DNA of 64,000 bases from Paraspadella gotoi (lineage: Eukaryota > Chaetognatha): positions 12,192,896 through 12,256,895 of the forward strand of contig CM119269.1 of NCBI GenBank assembly GCA_051294375.1, written 5' to 3'. The position numbers and the translations under genes are program-made. Position 1 is the first letter of the stretch. Every line of letters begins with the position of its first letter. A model generated the notes under the pieces. The model ran no database searches. It had not been told where the DNA came from and worked only from the letters and a program-made list of their open reading frames with translations. This document shows, in pieces, positions 1 through 11,034 of the stretch.

Positions 1-2
1 TT

Positions 3-119
3 AAAGCGCAGAAGGACGAAATCGGTCTTCCATCGCCTCCGGGTAAAAAACCGCCTCCGCCGCCGCCTCCGCCGCCGCCTACGCCGCCTCCTCCGCCGCC
101 GCCGTTGCACATTTGTTAG
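3..119 (+). CDS. C-terminal end of a proline-rich protein (partial, candidate)
   Basis: An open frame runs in from the window edge and ends at TAG (117-119). It reads as a short charged/hydrophobic segment (KAQKDEIGLPSPPGKK), then a run of about 17 prolines broken by one Thr, then LHIC. A polyproline tail of this kind is seen in actin-regulatory and nuclear proteins, but no family can be named from 38 codons. The proline run is also a CCG/CCT triplet repeat, so it may be non-coding. The start lies outside the window. Confidence 0.3.
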   Translation, partial: KAQKDEIGLPSPPGKKPPPPPPPPPPTPPPPPPPLHIC

Positions 120-1013
120 TATTTCCGGTAGAAGCGAAGAAGGGGTTAACGATTCCGCCTTCAACTTACAAGTAACTGGGGCAATCCAGGCGGAGACTCA
201 ATTTTTTTAGTCGTGACGCGAGACGCGGTTCCTTTTAAGGTGATTTTTTGGTCGGTCTGTCTATTTGTCTATTCGTTTATTTTATCTGTTTATTTGTCTG
301 TTTGTCTGTTTAGGAATATTATAATAAATAAAATGAAAAAATGTTTAAAGTGATGAATATAAAAAAGGGGTATAAGGTTGATAGTATAAATAAAATGGTA
401 TTTTAATAAATAGGAGGGAGGGAAAGAGAAAGAAAGGATAAGAGCGAAAAAAAATAGAAATATATTATTGCATAATAAAGAGATAAAATATTCAAGGAGA
501 CGAAAGGAAAGGAAAACAATGACTGCATTGTGATTATTTGTGAATGGCGTGAAAAAATAAGTGAGTCGTGAGATTTGGAATTGTTATATCGGCCAGGTCG
601 TAATCATTAGCGCGAATGGAATAAACACGCGTTAACAACTTTTGATACATATAAAACTAAATGCTTGAGTTGCAAAGATAAACATAATGTTGACTATTAG
701 CATGAAAAAAAAAAGTTGAACTCCCTATCTCTCTTTCTCTCTCCCTTTCCTTCTCTCTCCTCCCTCCCTCAGTCTCTCTCTCCCTTTCCTTCTCTCTCCT
801 CCCTCCCTCTGTCTCTCTCTCCCTCCATGGCAGAGAGATTTAGAGAGAACTGACCCAAGACGACCCTTGAATCCTGTCAACCCTCACCTTTCCTTACTTT
901 TTGCTGCTGAAGCCTCGAAGACTCACCAATATATTCAGTTCAAATTATTCGCCTTGGACGTCGCGAGACGTAACTCCGAAATTGAGTTAGAACCAAACTT
1001 TATAAGGTTAAGT

Positions 1014-1057
<44 letters not shown>

Positions 1058-1410
1058 TTACCGCGATGGAACCATTTCCGTCTCAGTTTAGATGGAAAGA
1101 TTTATGTGAGAAACAATCAAGTTTGAACTTTAAAAAAGATAGAGGAACAAGAATAAGAAAGTCTTAATTTAGACTACACATGTTCGTTAAGACATCAGTA
1201 TTAAACACAAGACGCTTCTCCCCTAAAACACAAAAAATGTCATCATTATAAAATATATTAAAGCTAAACAAAAGTTATGGAATTACAATTCGACCGTTCT
1301 TTTGTAAGCAATGAGTTTTTAAAAAACAAGTTTGAGCAAACAATGTCGGATCTGCCGACAATAATTAAGCGGTTGTAGAAGACGAAAATAGTAGGTAATA
1401 AGCTAATCAG
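120..1410. other. No gene seen; AT-rich with CT and GA tracts
   Basis: AT-rich non-coding sequence with pyrimidine-rich tracts at about 720-830 (CTCTCTCCCTTTCC type) and a (GA)n microsatellite at 1015-1055. The 867-1091 open frame is created by the GA run and has no recognisable content. Confidence 0.6.
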
Positions 1411-1424
1411 ATGATAAATTACAA

Positions 1425-1850
1425 TTTTTTAAAATTTTTTTCAACTCGCATCATTTTTTCCACTCACATCATTTTTTCAACTCACATCATTTTTTCAATT
1501 TGCATCATTTTTACAATTCGCATCATTTTTTCAACTTGCGCTATTTTTATGATCATTTTTAGTGCTGATTCATCGGGGAAAAAAACGAGTCTGCAGCTGG
1601 CTCTGCAGGGGCTTTTTCTTTTTCTCTCTTTTCTCCTGCTGCTTCTACTGCTGCCTTTTGATTTCTTTATTTTTTTCTGTTATCATTTCGCTATCGCAAC
1701 ATCATGTTTTTATTTCGTTTTTTATCTCTCTTCTCTCTCTTTCTCTTCTCTCTCTCAATTGCGACGCATCCTTATGCTTTTAAGATTTTTTTCACCCTTG
1801 CATCATTTTTTCAACTTGCATAATTTTTAAATTGCATCATTTTTCCATTA
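1425..1850 (+). repeat. Minisatellite of ~18-bp TTTTTTCAACTCGCATCA-type units
   Basis: The unit CATCATTTTTTCAACTCG, with small changes, recurs about seven times between 1425 and 1560 and again at 1795-1845. A CT-rich block separates the two parts. The reverse complement of the same unit flanks the hAT-like element near 12.15 and 12.88 kb, so this tract belongs to a family shared with the 10.3-12.2 kb region. Confidence 0.75.
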
Positions 1851-3110
1851 ATTAATTAAATTAATTAATTTAATTATTTAATTAATTAATTAATTATTAA
1901 AACATTTATTAGTAATCATAAATAATAAAGATCAAGTAAATGTGACTTATGTTTTTTCCATTTTAAACTCATTTCCACTGGTACAATTCCATCAAAACTT
2001 TATATCTTTGCTTCTTCACACACTTTCCTACCCGCTCACAAAATTTCATCTCAAATATATTATGGGTTAAAATAAGTAAAAAGATTCAAGTAAATGTGAC
2101 TCATATTTTTTTCATTTAAACTCATTTCCACTCGTAACAAAACTTTATTATCAAGCTTCATCACACACTTTCCTACCCACACACAAAATTTGTACTCAAT
2201 CTATCCATCCAATTATGATTAATTAAATATTTATTGGTTAAAATAAGTAAAAAGACTTTAGTAAATGCAACTTATGGTTTTTCCATTTTAAACTCATTTC
2301 CACTCACCACAATTCCATCGAAACTTTATATACAGCTTTTATGGCACACTTTCCTACCCTCACACAAATTCATTTCCAATCCAACAGGTAATCACGAGTT
2401 ATTGGAGCCTTTGGCTAAGGTAGGAGGGAATGGACGGATTGATTGACTGATTAATTAATTATTGATTAATTAATTGACTAATTGATTAATTAACAGATTA
2501 ATTATTTAATTTATTAATATCCTGTTTATACATTTTAATATAAAAAGAAAAAGAAGCTAAATCAATTTGTAAACAGGTTTTTTGTTTTTTTCCATTTAAA
2601 CTCATTTCCACTCAAACGATTCCATCGAAACTTGATTTCCTTTCAATCACACACTTTCCTACCCACATACAAAATTCCAGGTCAATCGCCGCATTCACTC
2701 ATGAGCAATTTGGTGTTCAAATAGTGAAATATATTTTTTTTGTTTTTTCCATTTAAACTCATTTCCACTCGGACGATTTTCATCGCGAAACTTCATATCC
2801 AGCTCAATCACACACTTCCCAACCCACACACAAAAATTCAAATCCATCCATCCAATCACGAGTAATCGGTGTTTTTTGCTAAGGTGGGACGGACGGACGG
2901 ACGGAGGGCGACGACGGACGGACAGACAGACAGACAGGACAGACAGACAGACCGAGGCACGGACATCATTTTTTTGCATAATTTATTCATAATTCAATGT
3001 TCTGACATGAATATAAGTTAGGCCCGACAATATTGAGGGGCGGGACCGACGGACCGACAAAGTGAATTATAGAGTCGGCGATTGCTGATAAGCAGATCCG
3101 ACTAAAAACC
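1850..3110 (+). repeat. Dispersed element with ~155-170-bp subterminal tandem units (copy 1)
   Basis: After a TTAATTAA-rich stretch, a unit containing TTCCATTTAAACTCATTTCC, then a CATCGAAACTTTATA-like segment, CACACACTTTCCTACCCAC and an ATCCATCCAAT segment recurs at about 1955, 2110, 2280, 2590 and 2745. It ends in a GACGGACGGACAGACAGA tract and a distinctive end (about 3020-3105) that contains GACAAAGTGAATTATAGAG and AGATCCGACTAAAAACC. The same order, inverted, is found at 10.26-12.15 kb, and the end alone at 24.41-24.48 kb. This is probably a non-autonomous transposable element. No transposase frame is visible. Confidence 0.75.
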
Positions 3111-4850
3111 ACTATTAATTTTGTATAGTACCTGAGTTTTCTGCACAAGTCTGTACAAAAACAAAACAACTAATTTGATTATTTCAGACGATCTCGGAAT
3201 CTGGAATCCGGAATTCTCACACAACTCGACTTTTCTTAATTTCTTCCTTCATTAATTATATTCATTATTAAGTAGTTCCGCCTTCCAGTCTCTCATGGGG
3301 AGAGGCGCTAGGGATAATTAATTCATATCGGAACCGCGACTGTTTAATCGGGGAATGAGATCGTGTGACTGAATTAAAATTTAAAGTCTGAATAAAGAAG
3401 ATTTTGAGTCTGAATCGAGAAGATCGGGACACTGAATCAAAAGGATTTTAAATCTGAATAAAAGGATCCAAAGTCTAAAAACTGATTTTGTTAGATATTT
3501 AATGATTTTATCTGAGTTTAACTCTGTTCGTTCGAATCGAAGAAACGAACCTATATTTAGAGTCAGAATCGTGACTTAATAATTCCTGCTTTCCTATTGG
3601 TTTAAAGTTTCCTTATTTTTCCTAACCTCAATTCTAACTTCTTATTGGTCAAAAGTAGTATTTAGGAGATTTAAACTTATTGAAGCTAAGGTTTTTCTTG
3701 ATTATATGATGCAACCAGGAGATAATATTTTTGTTGAATATTTGAAACTATTTGTGAGATTAATAATTAAATTCTCTTTAGATTTAAGCGTTTGTCCTCG
3801 CCTATTCACGTTTGTCCTTATGTTTGTCTATATTCGTTTAATAATGTCAAATTGGAATCGCGTCTTTATTATTATGGAATTATAATTGGACTGCTTAAAC
3901 CCTGTATAGCGTTTGTTTTATGAGAGAAAAACCGGCAACAGATTTAAAGTATGAATTAAAAATATCGTAAATCTGAATATAGTAATCCGTTAGTCTGAAT
4001 CAATAAAATCATGATTCTGAATCCAAAAATATCATGAGTCTGAATAAAAAGGATAATTCGCCTGAATTAGGAAAATCTCCAAGAAAATTGGGATCAAAAA
4101 GACGAACGCGTGAGAAAAATGAAAATGGGCGTGGCAACCCGAACGGCGGGTAAGACGAAAAAGAAGATGGCGCGGAGGTGTGGGAACGCCCACTAAAAAA
4201 ATCCTTATTTGGAGGTTGACTTATATTACATAACAAAGACTGACTAACAAGAGCAACCAAGGAAGCTTTTAGCGTCTGAGTTTATTACTTATAAGAAGAT
4301 CAACTGGTACCGACCTAAAAAAATGGCTACAGCACCCATACGATCTATCCATTGGTTATAATATAGATTTTATTAGTAAGAAAAGTCCTGAAAATTCTTT
4401 TTTTTGTACTCGTCCGATAAAGCATGTGACGACATGGTCACTTCATATATATTAGAGTGCAAAAATTAACATTTTTCCAACCGGAAAGAATCTTAATTGT
4501 CTAAAATTCTTTGAACAAAACTTCAACTTGATTTGCGCTACCTTATTAAAATTTTTGGACTAACTTTTATGCCACCAATAGCCGACATGCGACAAAATAG
4601 GAAGCCTTTGAATCTTAAAAGTATAGTGATCTCCTCAGACGTTACTATCAAAGAAATTTAATGAAAAAATCTGAACAAAAAACGAATGATTGATGCGATA
4701 ACGAATTATTGATAAAATAGTAATTGATTGATGTAATAACTAGATACATTGTTTGGTAGTTAAACCATAAACCTGCAAAAAAAAAGATAGAAATTGTTTA
4801 TTATTATTGTAATGTCTACTTAAGAGAGTGGTTCAACCTGGACTATGATG
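3110..4850. other. No gene seen; degenerate ~28-bp repeats
   Basis: AT-rich sequence. Degenerate repeats of the type AGTCTGAATAAAAAGGAT occur at about 3370-3490 and 3940-4080. The open frames here are short and have no recognisable motifs or splice context. Confidence 0.55.
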
Positions 4851-5465
4851 CGATGATAGTTACTCACTGTTATGATGATAGTCATTCACTGATGTGAAGA
4901 GAGTCATTCATTGATATGATGATAATCATTCATTGATACGTTGAAAGCATTCATTAAAATGATGATAATCATTCATTGATGTGAGAATAGTCATTCACTG
5001 ATTTGATGATAGTCATTCCTTGATATGATAATAGTCATTCATTGATGCAATGATAGTCATTCACTGATGCGATGATAACCAAATATTGATGCGATGATAA
5101 CCAAATGATTGATGCGTTGATAAGCATAGTAATTGATTGATTGATGTAATATTAATTGATTGATTGACGTAATAGTAATTGATTGATTGATGTAATAGTA
5201 ATTGATTGATGTAATAGTTTATTGATTGATGTAATAATAGTAATTGATTAATCATTAATGTAATAGTAATTGATTAATGTAATAGTAATTTATTGATGCG
5301 ATGATAACCAAATATTGATACGATGATAACCAAATATTGATACGATGATAACCAAATAATTAATGTGATGATAATCATTCATTGATGTGATGATAATCAT
5401 TCATTGATGCGATGATAGTCATTCATTGATACGATGATAATCATTCATTGACGCGATGAATCATT
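4850..5465 (+). repeat. ~22-bp minisatellite, ATTCATTGATGCGATGATAGTC type
   Basis: Variants of TGATGATAGTCATTCATTGA recur across about 600 bp with a 21-22 bp step. In the middle (about 5110-5290) a related unit, AGTAATTGATTGATGTAAT, takes over. The reading frame at 5061-5255 minus is a translation of this array, not a gene. Confidence 0.85.
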
Positions 5466-5489
5466 CATCATAAATAAAACAAACAAATT

Positions 5490-5545
5490 CATGTATGAGT
5501 GAGAGAGAGAGAGAAAGAGAGGGAAAGAAAGAAAGAGAGGAAGAA
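5490..5545 (+). repeat. GA-rich microsatellite
   Basis: An imperfect GAGAGAAAGAGAGGGAAAGAAA tract. Confidence 0.8.
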
Positions 5546-5669
5546 AGAGAAAAATAGAATTCTAACCGCTGCAGAACTGAACCCGTTTTTAAACGAATCA
5601 GAAGAAGACAAGAAGACAAGAAATGTTATTATTGTTTACAATTAGAAATTGTTACAACTTTTTTCAATT

Positions 5670-6020
5670 GGAAGTTGTAAAAGTGTATATTTTTATTTAT
5701 ATAAAATTTAGATATAGCTTCTCATCAAAAAGGTCTTTTAAAATCACATGTTTCATATTGATTCAAGTATTTTTTGTATGAATTTTCTTTTCAAGATGAT
5801 TTACTGCAATATGTAAATTAGAAAATAGTATTTTTATACTAATTTGCATATTATAGTGAGTACTATATTCTATTTTGCATATTGCAGTAAATCATAATGA
5901 AGTAGAAATTCAAACAAAAAATACTTGAATCAATATAAAACATAAACATTTCAAAAATATTTTAAAAAGAGAAGCCAAATCTAAATTTTTAACTTACTAT
6001 GATCGCACACTTTTATAAAA
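5670..6020. repeat. Long imperfect inverted repeat (snapback/MITE-like hairpin)
   Basis: The left arm (about 5680-5845) and the right arm (about 5865-6015) are reverse complements over most of their length. GATTCAAGTATTTTTTGT on the left pairs with ACAAAAAATACTTGAATC on the right, and GATTTACTGCAATATG pairs with CATATTGCAGTAAATC. The loop is only about 20 bp. Outer parts (GTGTATATTTTTATTT and its partner near 6000) pair less well. There is no coding capacity. This is typical of a foldback or MITE-like element; a recent local inversion duplication is the alternative. Confidence 0.8.
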
Positions 6021-6540
6021 GTTCATCGTCATTCATAGTAGTTTTTATTTAAAAAAAATTGTAAGCCCCAGTCAAAACTATATAAACCGTAGTAGTTTTT
6101 TATATAATAAAAAAGTGTGACGCAGATGCAGACAACAACGACGACGTCACAAAGAAGCTATAGCGATCCAAAATCTCGCCAAGACGGGCTTAACCTTTTT
6201 GCAATAGTATGAGTGCACTCAAAAGAATTTTAAAGACTTGTGATTGTTTTGCCACGTTAATGAAAACTATATAAAAGTTTCCTAAATGTACAGGTTAATG
6301 GATTAAGGGCTTGTGTTGAGTTTAAAAGTAAATTCAGGAATAAAAAAAACAAAAATAGGGTTCTGTCGGAAAATAGTAGCTGAATTTCTTTAGGAGATAA
6401 AAGTTATGTTACGTAACCGCATCATCCCTTTAATCTAATTAAAAATAAAATTTAAGTGAGTTTAAAAATTCTTATCGCGGAAAAATAGGAAAAATCTGAT
6501 CCGAAATGTTTTTTTTTTTTAGCGTAAATCGGAAACGCGA
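6020..6540. other. No gene seen
   Basis: AT-rich sequence with no open frame, repeat or RNA gene that I can support. Confidence 0.5.
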
Positions 6541-6559
6541 AGAAAGTTGCGCTTTGACG

Positions 6560-7080
6560 CGCGAGGCTGGAGAAGCGAGGGGAGGAGGAGGAGGAGGAAG
6601 AGGAGGGGGAAAAAGATGAGGAAGAGGAGGAGCAGGAGCGTTAGTGAGGAGGTAGAGGAATTGAGTGGAAGCGGAAGTGGTGGAAAGAGAGAGAGAGAGA
6701 GAGAGAGAGACTATATCAAGTGTGGAGGAAGAGAGTGAAAACCATTGTGGAGGCGTAAGTGAAAAAAAAGAGGAAATAAAACCATTGTGGAGGCGTGAGT
6801 GGAGAAAGGAGAAAAAGAGACCATTGTGGTTTCGGGTGTGGGAGATGAAGAAGAAAACCATTGTGGAGGCAGGAGGAGGAAGAGGATGAGATGGAGGAGG
6901 AGGAGGAGGAAGAGGAGGAGGGCGAAGAAGAGGAGAGGGAGGAGAAAGAGGAGGAGGCGAGGATGAGGAGATGGAGGAGGAGGAAGAGAAAGAGGATGAG
7001 GACGAGAATGATGATATGGAGGAATAGGAAGAGGAGGAGGAAGAGGAGATGGAGGAGGAGGAGGAAGGGAAGGAAAACTC
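6560..7080 (+). repeat. GAG/GAA triplet-rich region with an internal ~45-bp minisatellite
   Basis: Long purine tracts (GGAGGAGGAGGAAGAGG and relatives) generate Arg/Glu-rich frames on the plus strand and Pro/Leu/Ser-rich frames on the minus strand. A core ACCATTGTGGAGGCG recurs four times between 6740 and 6870, spaced about 40-45 bp. All the overlapping frames here are repeat translations. Confidence 0.8.
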
Positions 7081-7231
7081 CCGGAAGACGAATTTGAAGC
7101 AAAGAATCTAAACATTACAAATCCGATTTCTTTGGGAGGTTGTTAGAAAAGTCAGACCTGCGGAAAATGTTTATTTTTTCTTTCTATTTTCCTTATTTTC
7201 TTTTTTTTTGTCTTCTTTTCTTTCCTTTTTT

Positions 7232-7395
7232 TCTCTTTTTTTCTTCTCTTCTCTTCTCTTCTCTTCTCTTCTCTTCTCTTCTCTTCTCTTCTCTTCTCTT
7301 CTTTTCTCTTCTCTTCTCTTCTATTCACTTCTCTTCTCTTCTCTTCTCTTTTCTTCTCTTCTATTCACTTCTCTTCTCTTCTCTTTTCTATCTTC
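7232..7395 (+). repeat. (CTTCT)n pentanucleotide repeat
   Basis: About 160 bp of CTTCTCTTCTCTTCT with occasional interruptions (CTATTCACTT). Confidence 0.95.
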
Positions 7396-7399
7396 CCAT

Positions 7400-8100
7400 T
7401 AGTTACACTTTGGTTCTCTTTCTCGTTCTGCCTTGCTCCACTCGGCTCGCTTTATCTCAAGATGGCGGTAAAAAGTTGTGGAAAAAAGAAGAGAAACAAA
7501 GAAAAGTAAAAGAAGTAAAAAAAGAAAATAAAAGAGGAGAAAAAGGAAAGTAGAGTAAGACTCTTTTCAAAGAAGGATTAAGAAAAGGATATCGAGACCT
7601 GGTCATTACTGCTCAAAGAGAGAAGAAATGGAATATCAGCAAAGAATATAACATGAAACTGTGATAATCAGTGATAATCAGTTAGAACAATAATAATAAT
7701 AATCAATAAAATCAGTGCATTTGGTTAAGGAAAGAAAAAGAGAGCATTGATCGGTCAGGAGAAAAGGAAAGATAAGTAAAAGATTAACTGAAACCAGTGA
7801 TCAAGGATGAGTGAAAAGAAGAAAAGATAAGAACTTTAAACAAGAACAAGAACGAAGAATGACTCGCGAAATATTTGGGGTCGGATTTTGAAGCCGAGAA
7901 TGAAAGAGATAATCTTACTTGATGTGGATGATAAGAGGAAGAAGGAAAGAAAGATTTTGTGGGAATCGAAATTCACAGTATTTCATTTCTAAAAAGGATA
8001 AAGGAAGAAGACAGCACGAAAATTAGGAGAAAGTTGCCCAGTTGAAATGGTAAATAAAATGTTATACTATTACATTGATAAGGGACCAATGTATTTTGGG
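7400..8100. other. No gene seen; purine-rich
   Basis: Purine-rich AT-rich DNA (AAGAAAAGATAAG-like). No supported coding or RNA feature. Confidence 0.5.
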
Positions 8101-8141
8101 AGTTTACAAACAGTAGACTGAAAGAATCTCTTGATTAAAAG

Positions 8142-8176
8142 CTGGCAAGGACTTCATGACATGAAGTCCTTGCCAG
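8142..8176. repeat. Perfect 17-bp inverted repeat
   Basis: CTGGCAAGGACTTCATG is followed after one base by its exact reverse complement. It lies inside a degraded copy of the dispersed ~270-bp repeat, whose AAAGCTTGCAAGGAC segment forms the left arm. Confidence 0.95.
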
Positions 8177-8877
8177 TCAGTCAGCAAGAATAATGCACTT
8201 ATATATTGTAAGAGGGAGAGAGAACTGAATCCATTATAAACTGCACGTGCATAGAGAAAGAATAATTAGTTTTACATGGGTCATACCGATGGCGTCATCA
8301 TTTTATCACTTTATCAATACTACAAGAGTTCTTGGGAATTAAGTATGTAGAAAGCAGACGGGTTGCAGAGAAATGAGAAAACAAGAAGAGGGAATGACGA
8401 GGCATTAGAGTGGAGCACTCGGGAACAAAAAAATTATTTGAGTGATCAAACAAGGATATTTAGACGTGAGATAGTATGATTAACTAGTACAACAAATATT
8501 TTGTTCATATATGCGATTTTATTCGAATACAACGAGGTTGATTCAGTACAATCATCATCAACAAACAAACAAACATAGACTAAGTCTGAGCAAACAAAAA
8601 ACATTATAAAATAGAGAGAAAAAACAGTTAATGAAATAAAATTAATTAATTAAAATTTAAACAATTAAAAATTGTTCTTATGTTGTAAAAAACGGAACAA
8701 GTTTCTGAAGAACAGTATTTTTCATTGTATATATTGATTATTAAAAATTGTAGAATCATATAGTCTCGGGAACAGAATAGTAAAATACAATATATTTATA
8801 TATAGTAAATTTTAAAAATAATTTTTTAAAAACTTTTAATAAAGATTCAGATTCTTTATAAAAAGTTAAATCAAAGT

Positions 8878-9152
8878 GCGGAGTACAATAAGTATTCCCC
8901 GATCTAATACTTAAGGGAGTGGTCTTTTCATACAATTGAAACATTCTTTGAATATTATACCACTTCATTGATAGGGAAGCCAGGTACTCTGGGAGTGAAT
9001 AAACGAGACTGTGAGAGAGTCTTGTCATTATCTTGTAAGAGTGATGGAGGCCTTAAACCACCAAAGCCTGTCCAAAGTCAGGGGCAAGATAGCTTATATA
9101 TTAAATGAATGGATAATTTTTATATTGGTTGTACCAATTTCATAAAACATGT
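8878..9152 (+). repeat. Dispersed ~270-bp repeat, copy a
   Basis: Landmarks in order: GCGGAGTACA, GGAGTGGTCTTTTCATA, AAACATTCTTTGAATAT, CACTTCATTGATAGGGAAG, AATAAACGAGACTGTGAGAG, TGATGGAGGCCTTAAACC, AAAGCCTGTCCAAAGTCAG, GCAAGATAGCTT, and a 3' end TATTGGTTGTACCAATTTCAT. The same order is found in copies at 26.15, 28.7, 29.0 and 32.6 kb and in fragments elsewhere. The family has no coding frame. It could be a SINE or another short non-autonomous element. Confidence 0.85.
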
Positions 9153-10260
9153 TATCAAAAATTATGTCGTCTTCAGCATTTAAAACGGGAAAAAAGATGA
9201 AAATTCAGGACTTTTTTATTCTCTGTAGTAGAAACTTATATATGTTAAAACATTTTAGTAATTTTTTGCGGTTTAAACATTAAAATATCATATAACATAT
9301 TTTATAAAAGTTTGTTAATTTTTTTATAGTGAATCCAATTCTGTTCTTAAATTTATAATTTATAATTTATAATTTTTAAGTTAAAAATTAAAAAAAATTG
9401 GAGAGAAGAAGAAATAGGATTAATAAAAAGAATGGAAGAAAACTTAGGAGGAGCAGGAGGAGGTAGGAAGAGCGAGAGAGTTAGAAATAGGAATATGAGT
9501 AGGAGAAGGTGAAAGGAAATATGGATTAGAAATTAGAACAAAGGACGAATAAAAATGGAAAAAAGGATTCGAAACATTTTTTAATCGGAGGATGAGCAAA
9601 ATAAAGAAAAAGAATTGAGTCGATAACGAAATTTATAAGAAGACGAAAAATTTAAAAAACGTTAGGAGATTAAAGTTTTAGAGAGTCGTCCCCTTATAGC
9701 CATTGACTGAATAGGGTTTTTGAGCGGCGTAATATTTGAAAGATTGGATGTAAGAGGAGCGGGAAAAAAAGTTGATTTAAAATTGATTTCAATACGATTT
9801 GAATTGGACTTAAGGAAGGAAAAGACTCGCCTCGATTTTAATGAACATCGTTAAAATCTCGGTTTTTTGTTTAAATGGAATAGATTCCGATTCATGGAAA
9901 AGGAATGAGACGAAATCACACCAAGTCACATGAAATCACTGGGATTCACAGCTAATGACAGGGAATCACAAGGAATGGGTATCACGGCCCGAGTGATTAT
10001 AAGGGCTGAGCGCTTGAATTATACTTTGGAAGATTAGAAGAATTTCTATATCGATCGAATTGGGGAAAAAAACCCATAAATTTAAAAAAATTATTTTTGT
10101 TTTCATGTTTATTTTGTTTGTTTTGTTTTGTTATGAAATTCAGATTGACTTGAGATACTCAGCTGCTCGAATCACAACTCCGTTTTTCATTTTCTATTTT
10201 TTTCCCTTTTTTTGCAAATTTGTGACATCGACCCTCTTTTCTTTTCTCTTCTTTTCTTTT
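9153..10260. other. No gene seen
   Basis: AT-rich sequence with purine-rich patches. No open frame, tRNA or named repeat that I can support. Confidence 0.5.
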
Positions 10261-10264
10261 TCTT

Positions 10265-10432
10265 TTCTAGCAGATTCCGACTCTATAATTCACTTTGTCG
10301 TCCCGTCGGTCCGCTCCTCAATTTTGTCGGGCATTGAATTATGATAAAAAAAAAACGATGACCGTCCGTCCATCTGTCTGTCTGGAAGGATGGATTGGAA
10401 TGAAGTTTTGTGTGTGGGTAGGGAAGTCCCTC
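10265..10432 (-). repeat. Dispersed subterminal-repeat element (copy 2), terminal end
   Basis: Reverse complement of the element end seen at 3020-3105 (CTCTATAATTCACTTTGTC; GTCGGTCCG), followed by the CCGTCCGTCCATCTGTCTG tract and the first part of one tandem unit (GAAGTTTTGTGTGTGGGTAG). The array then breaks off at about 10432 and resumes at about 11525. Confidence 0.75.
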
Positions 10433-10505
10433 ACAGTCTTATTTATTCACTCCTAGAGTAGTACATGGCTCCTCTATCAGTGGTATAATATTACTTTTAT
10501 CACTT
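10433..10505 (-). repeat. Fragment of the dispersed ~270-bp repeat
   Basis: CACAGTCTTATTTATTCACTCC, then CTCTATCAGTGGTATAATAT, is a diverged reverse complement of the CACTTCATTGATAG to AATAAACGAGACTGTG part of the family at 8878-9152. Confidence 0.6.
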
Positions 10506-10570
10506 TTATGATATTTAATTTATAAATTTGTTTCGATTTTTGTATATTAAAATATCGTTAATACAAGTAC

Positions 10571-10644
10571 GTCTCTGTGGCGCAACCGGTTAGCGCGTTC
10601 AGCTGTTAACCGAAAGGTTGGTGGTTCGAGCCCACCCAGTGACG
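10571..10644 (+). tRNA. tRNA-Asn (GUU anticodon)
   Basis: A 74-nt cloverleaf can be folded by eye. The acceptor strand GTCTCTG pairs with CAGTGAC with one T:T mismatch. The D arm contains GGCGCAACCGGTTAGCGC. The anticodon stem TTCAG/CCGAA (one weak pair) encloses the loop CTGTTAA with GTT at 10605-10607, and the T arm is GGTGG-TTCGAGC-CCACC. No intron is present. The A box (TGGCGCAACCGG) and B box (GGTTCGAGCCC) for RNA polymerase III are intact. The gene decodes AAC/AAU. It lies 114 nt upstream of tRNA-Ser on the same strand. The acceptor mismatch may be a sequencing error. Confidence 0.95.
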
Positions 10645-10758
10645 CACAACTTTTACTCAAAAAATACCTTAAAATATTTAGTTAATACTTATAATATTTT
10701 TTAAATGATCTATTTAAGAATTTATTGCCTATTGGTTTTGTATGAAAAGGACTGTAAG

Positions 10759-10840
10759 GACGAGGTGGCCGAGTGGTTAAGGCGTTGGACTGCTAATCTA
10801 ATGTGCTCTGCACGCATGGGTTCGAATCCCATCCTCGTCG
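10759..10840 (+). tRNA. tRNA-Ser (GCU anticodon)
   Basis: An 82-nt class II tRNA. The acceptor GACGAGG pairs perfectly with CCTCGTC and the discriminator is G. The D arm contains GGCCGAGTGGTTAAGGC. The anticodon arm has the loop CTGCTAA with GCT at 10792-10794. The long variable arm (TGTGCTCTGCACG) is typical of serine tRNAs, and the T arm is ATGGG-TTCGAAT-CCCAT. It decodes AGC/AGU. Both internal promoter boxes are intact. With tRNA-Asn it forms a small cluster placed between two pieces of a dispersed element. Confidence 0.96.
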
Positions 10841-10974
10841 GTGGAATGTTTCATACCCTTTGGTCTGTTTTAAATATTGACTGTAGAGCATTAAAATTAT
10901 AACTAATTTGATTAATGTTAACAGTCAGTTAAACTAAAACGACGTAGATTTTGATTACCGTACGAAATGTCTTA

Positions 10975-11012
10975 GACGTCAGTGGCCAAGTGGTAAGACG
11001 TCGCTTTCTTTT
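10975..11012 (+). pseudogene. tRNA 5'-half relic (A box only)
   Basis: GACGTCAGTGGCCAAGTGG continues with TAAGACGTCGC and looks like the acceptor strand and D arm of a tRNA, with a good A box. The sequence then changes to T-rich and A-rich repeat, and no matching anticodon arm, T arm or B box follows. It is either a truncated tRNA gene or the head of a retrotransposed tRNA-like element. Confidence 0.4.
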
Positions 11013-11034
11013 TTTGTTTTATTGTAGCGTTACA

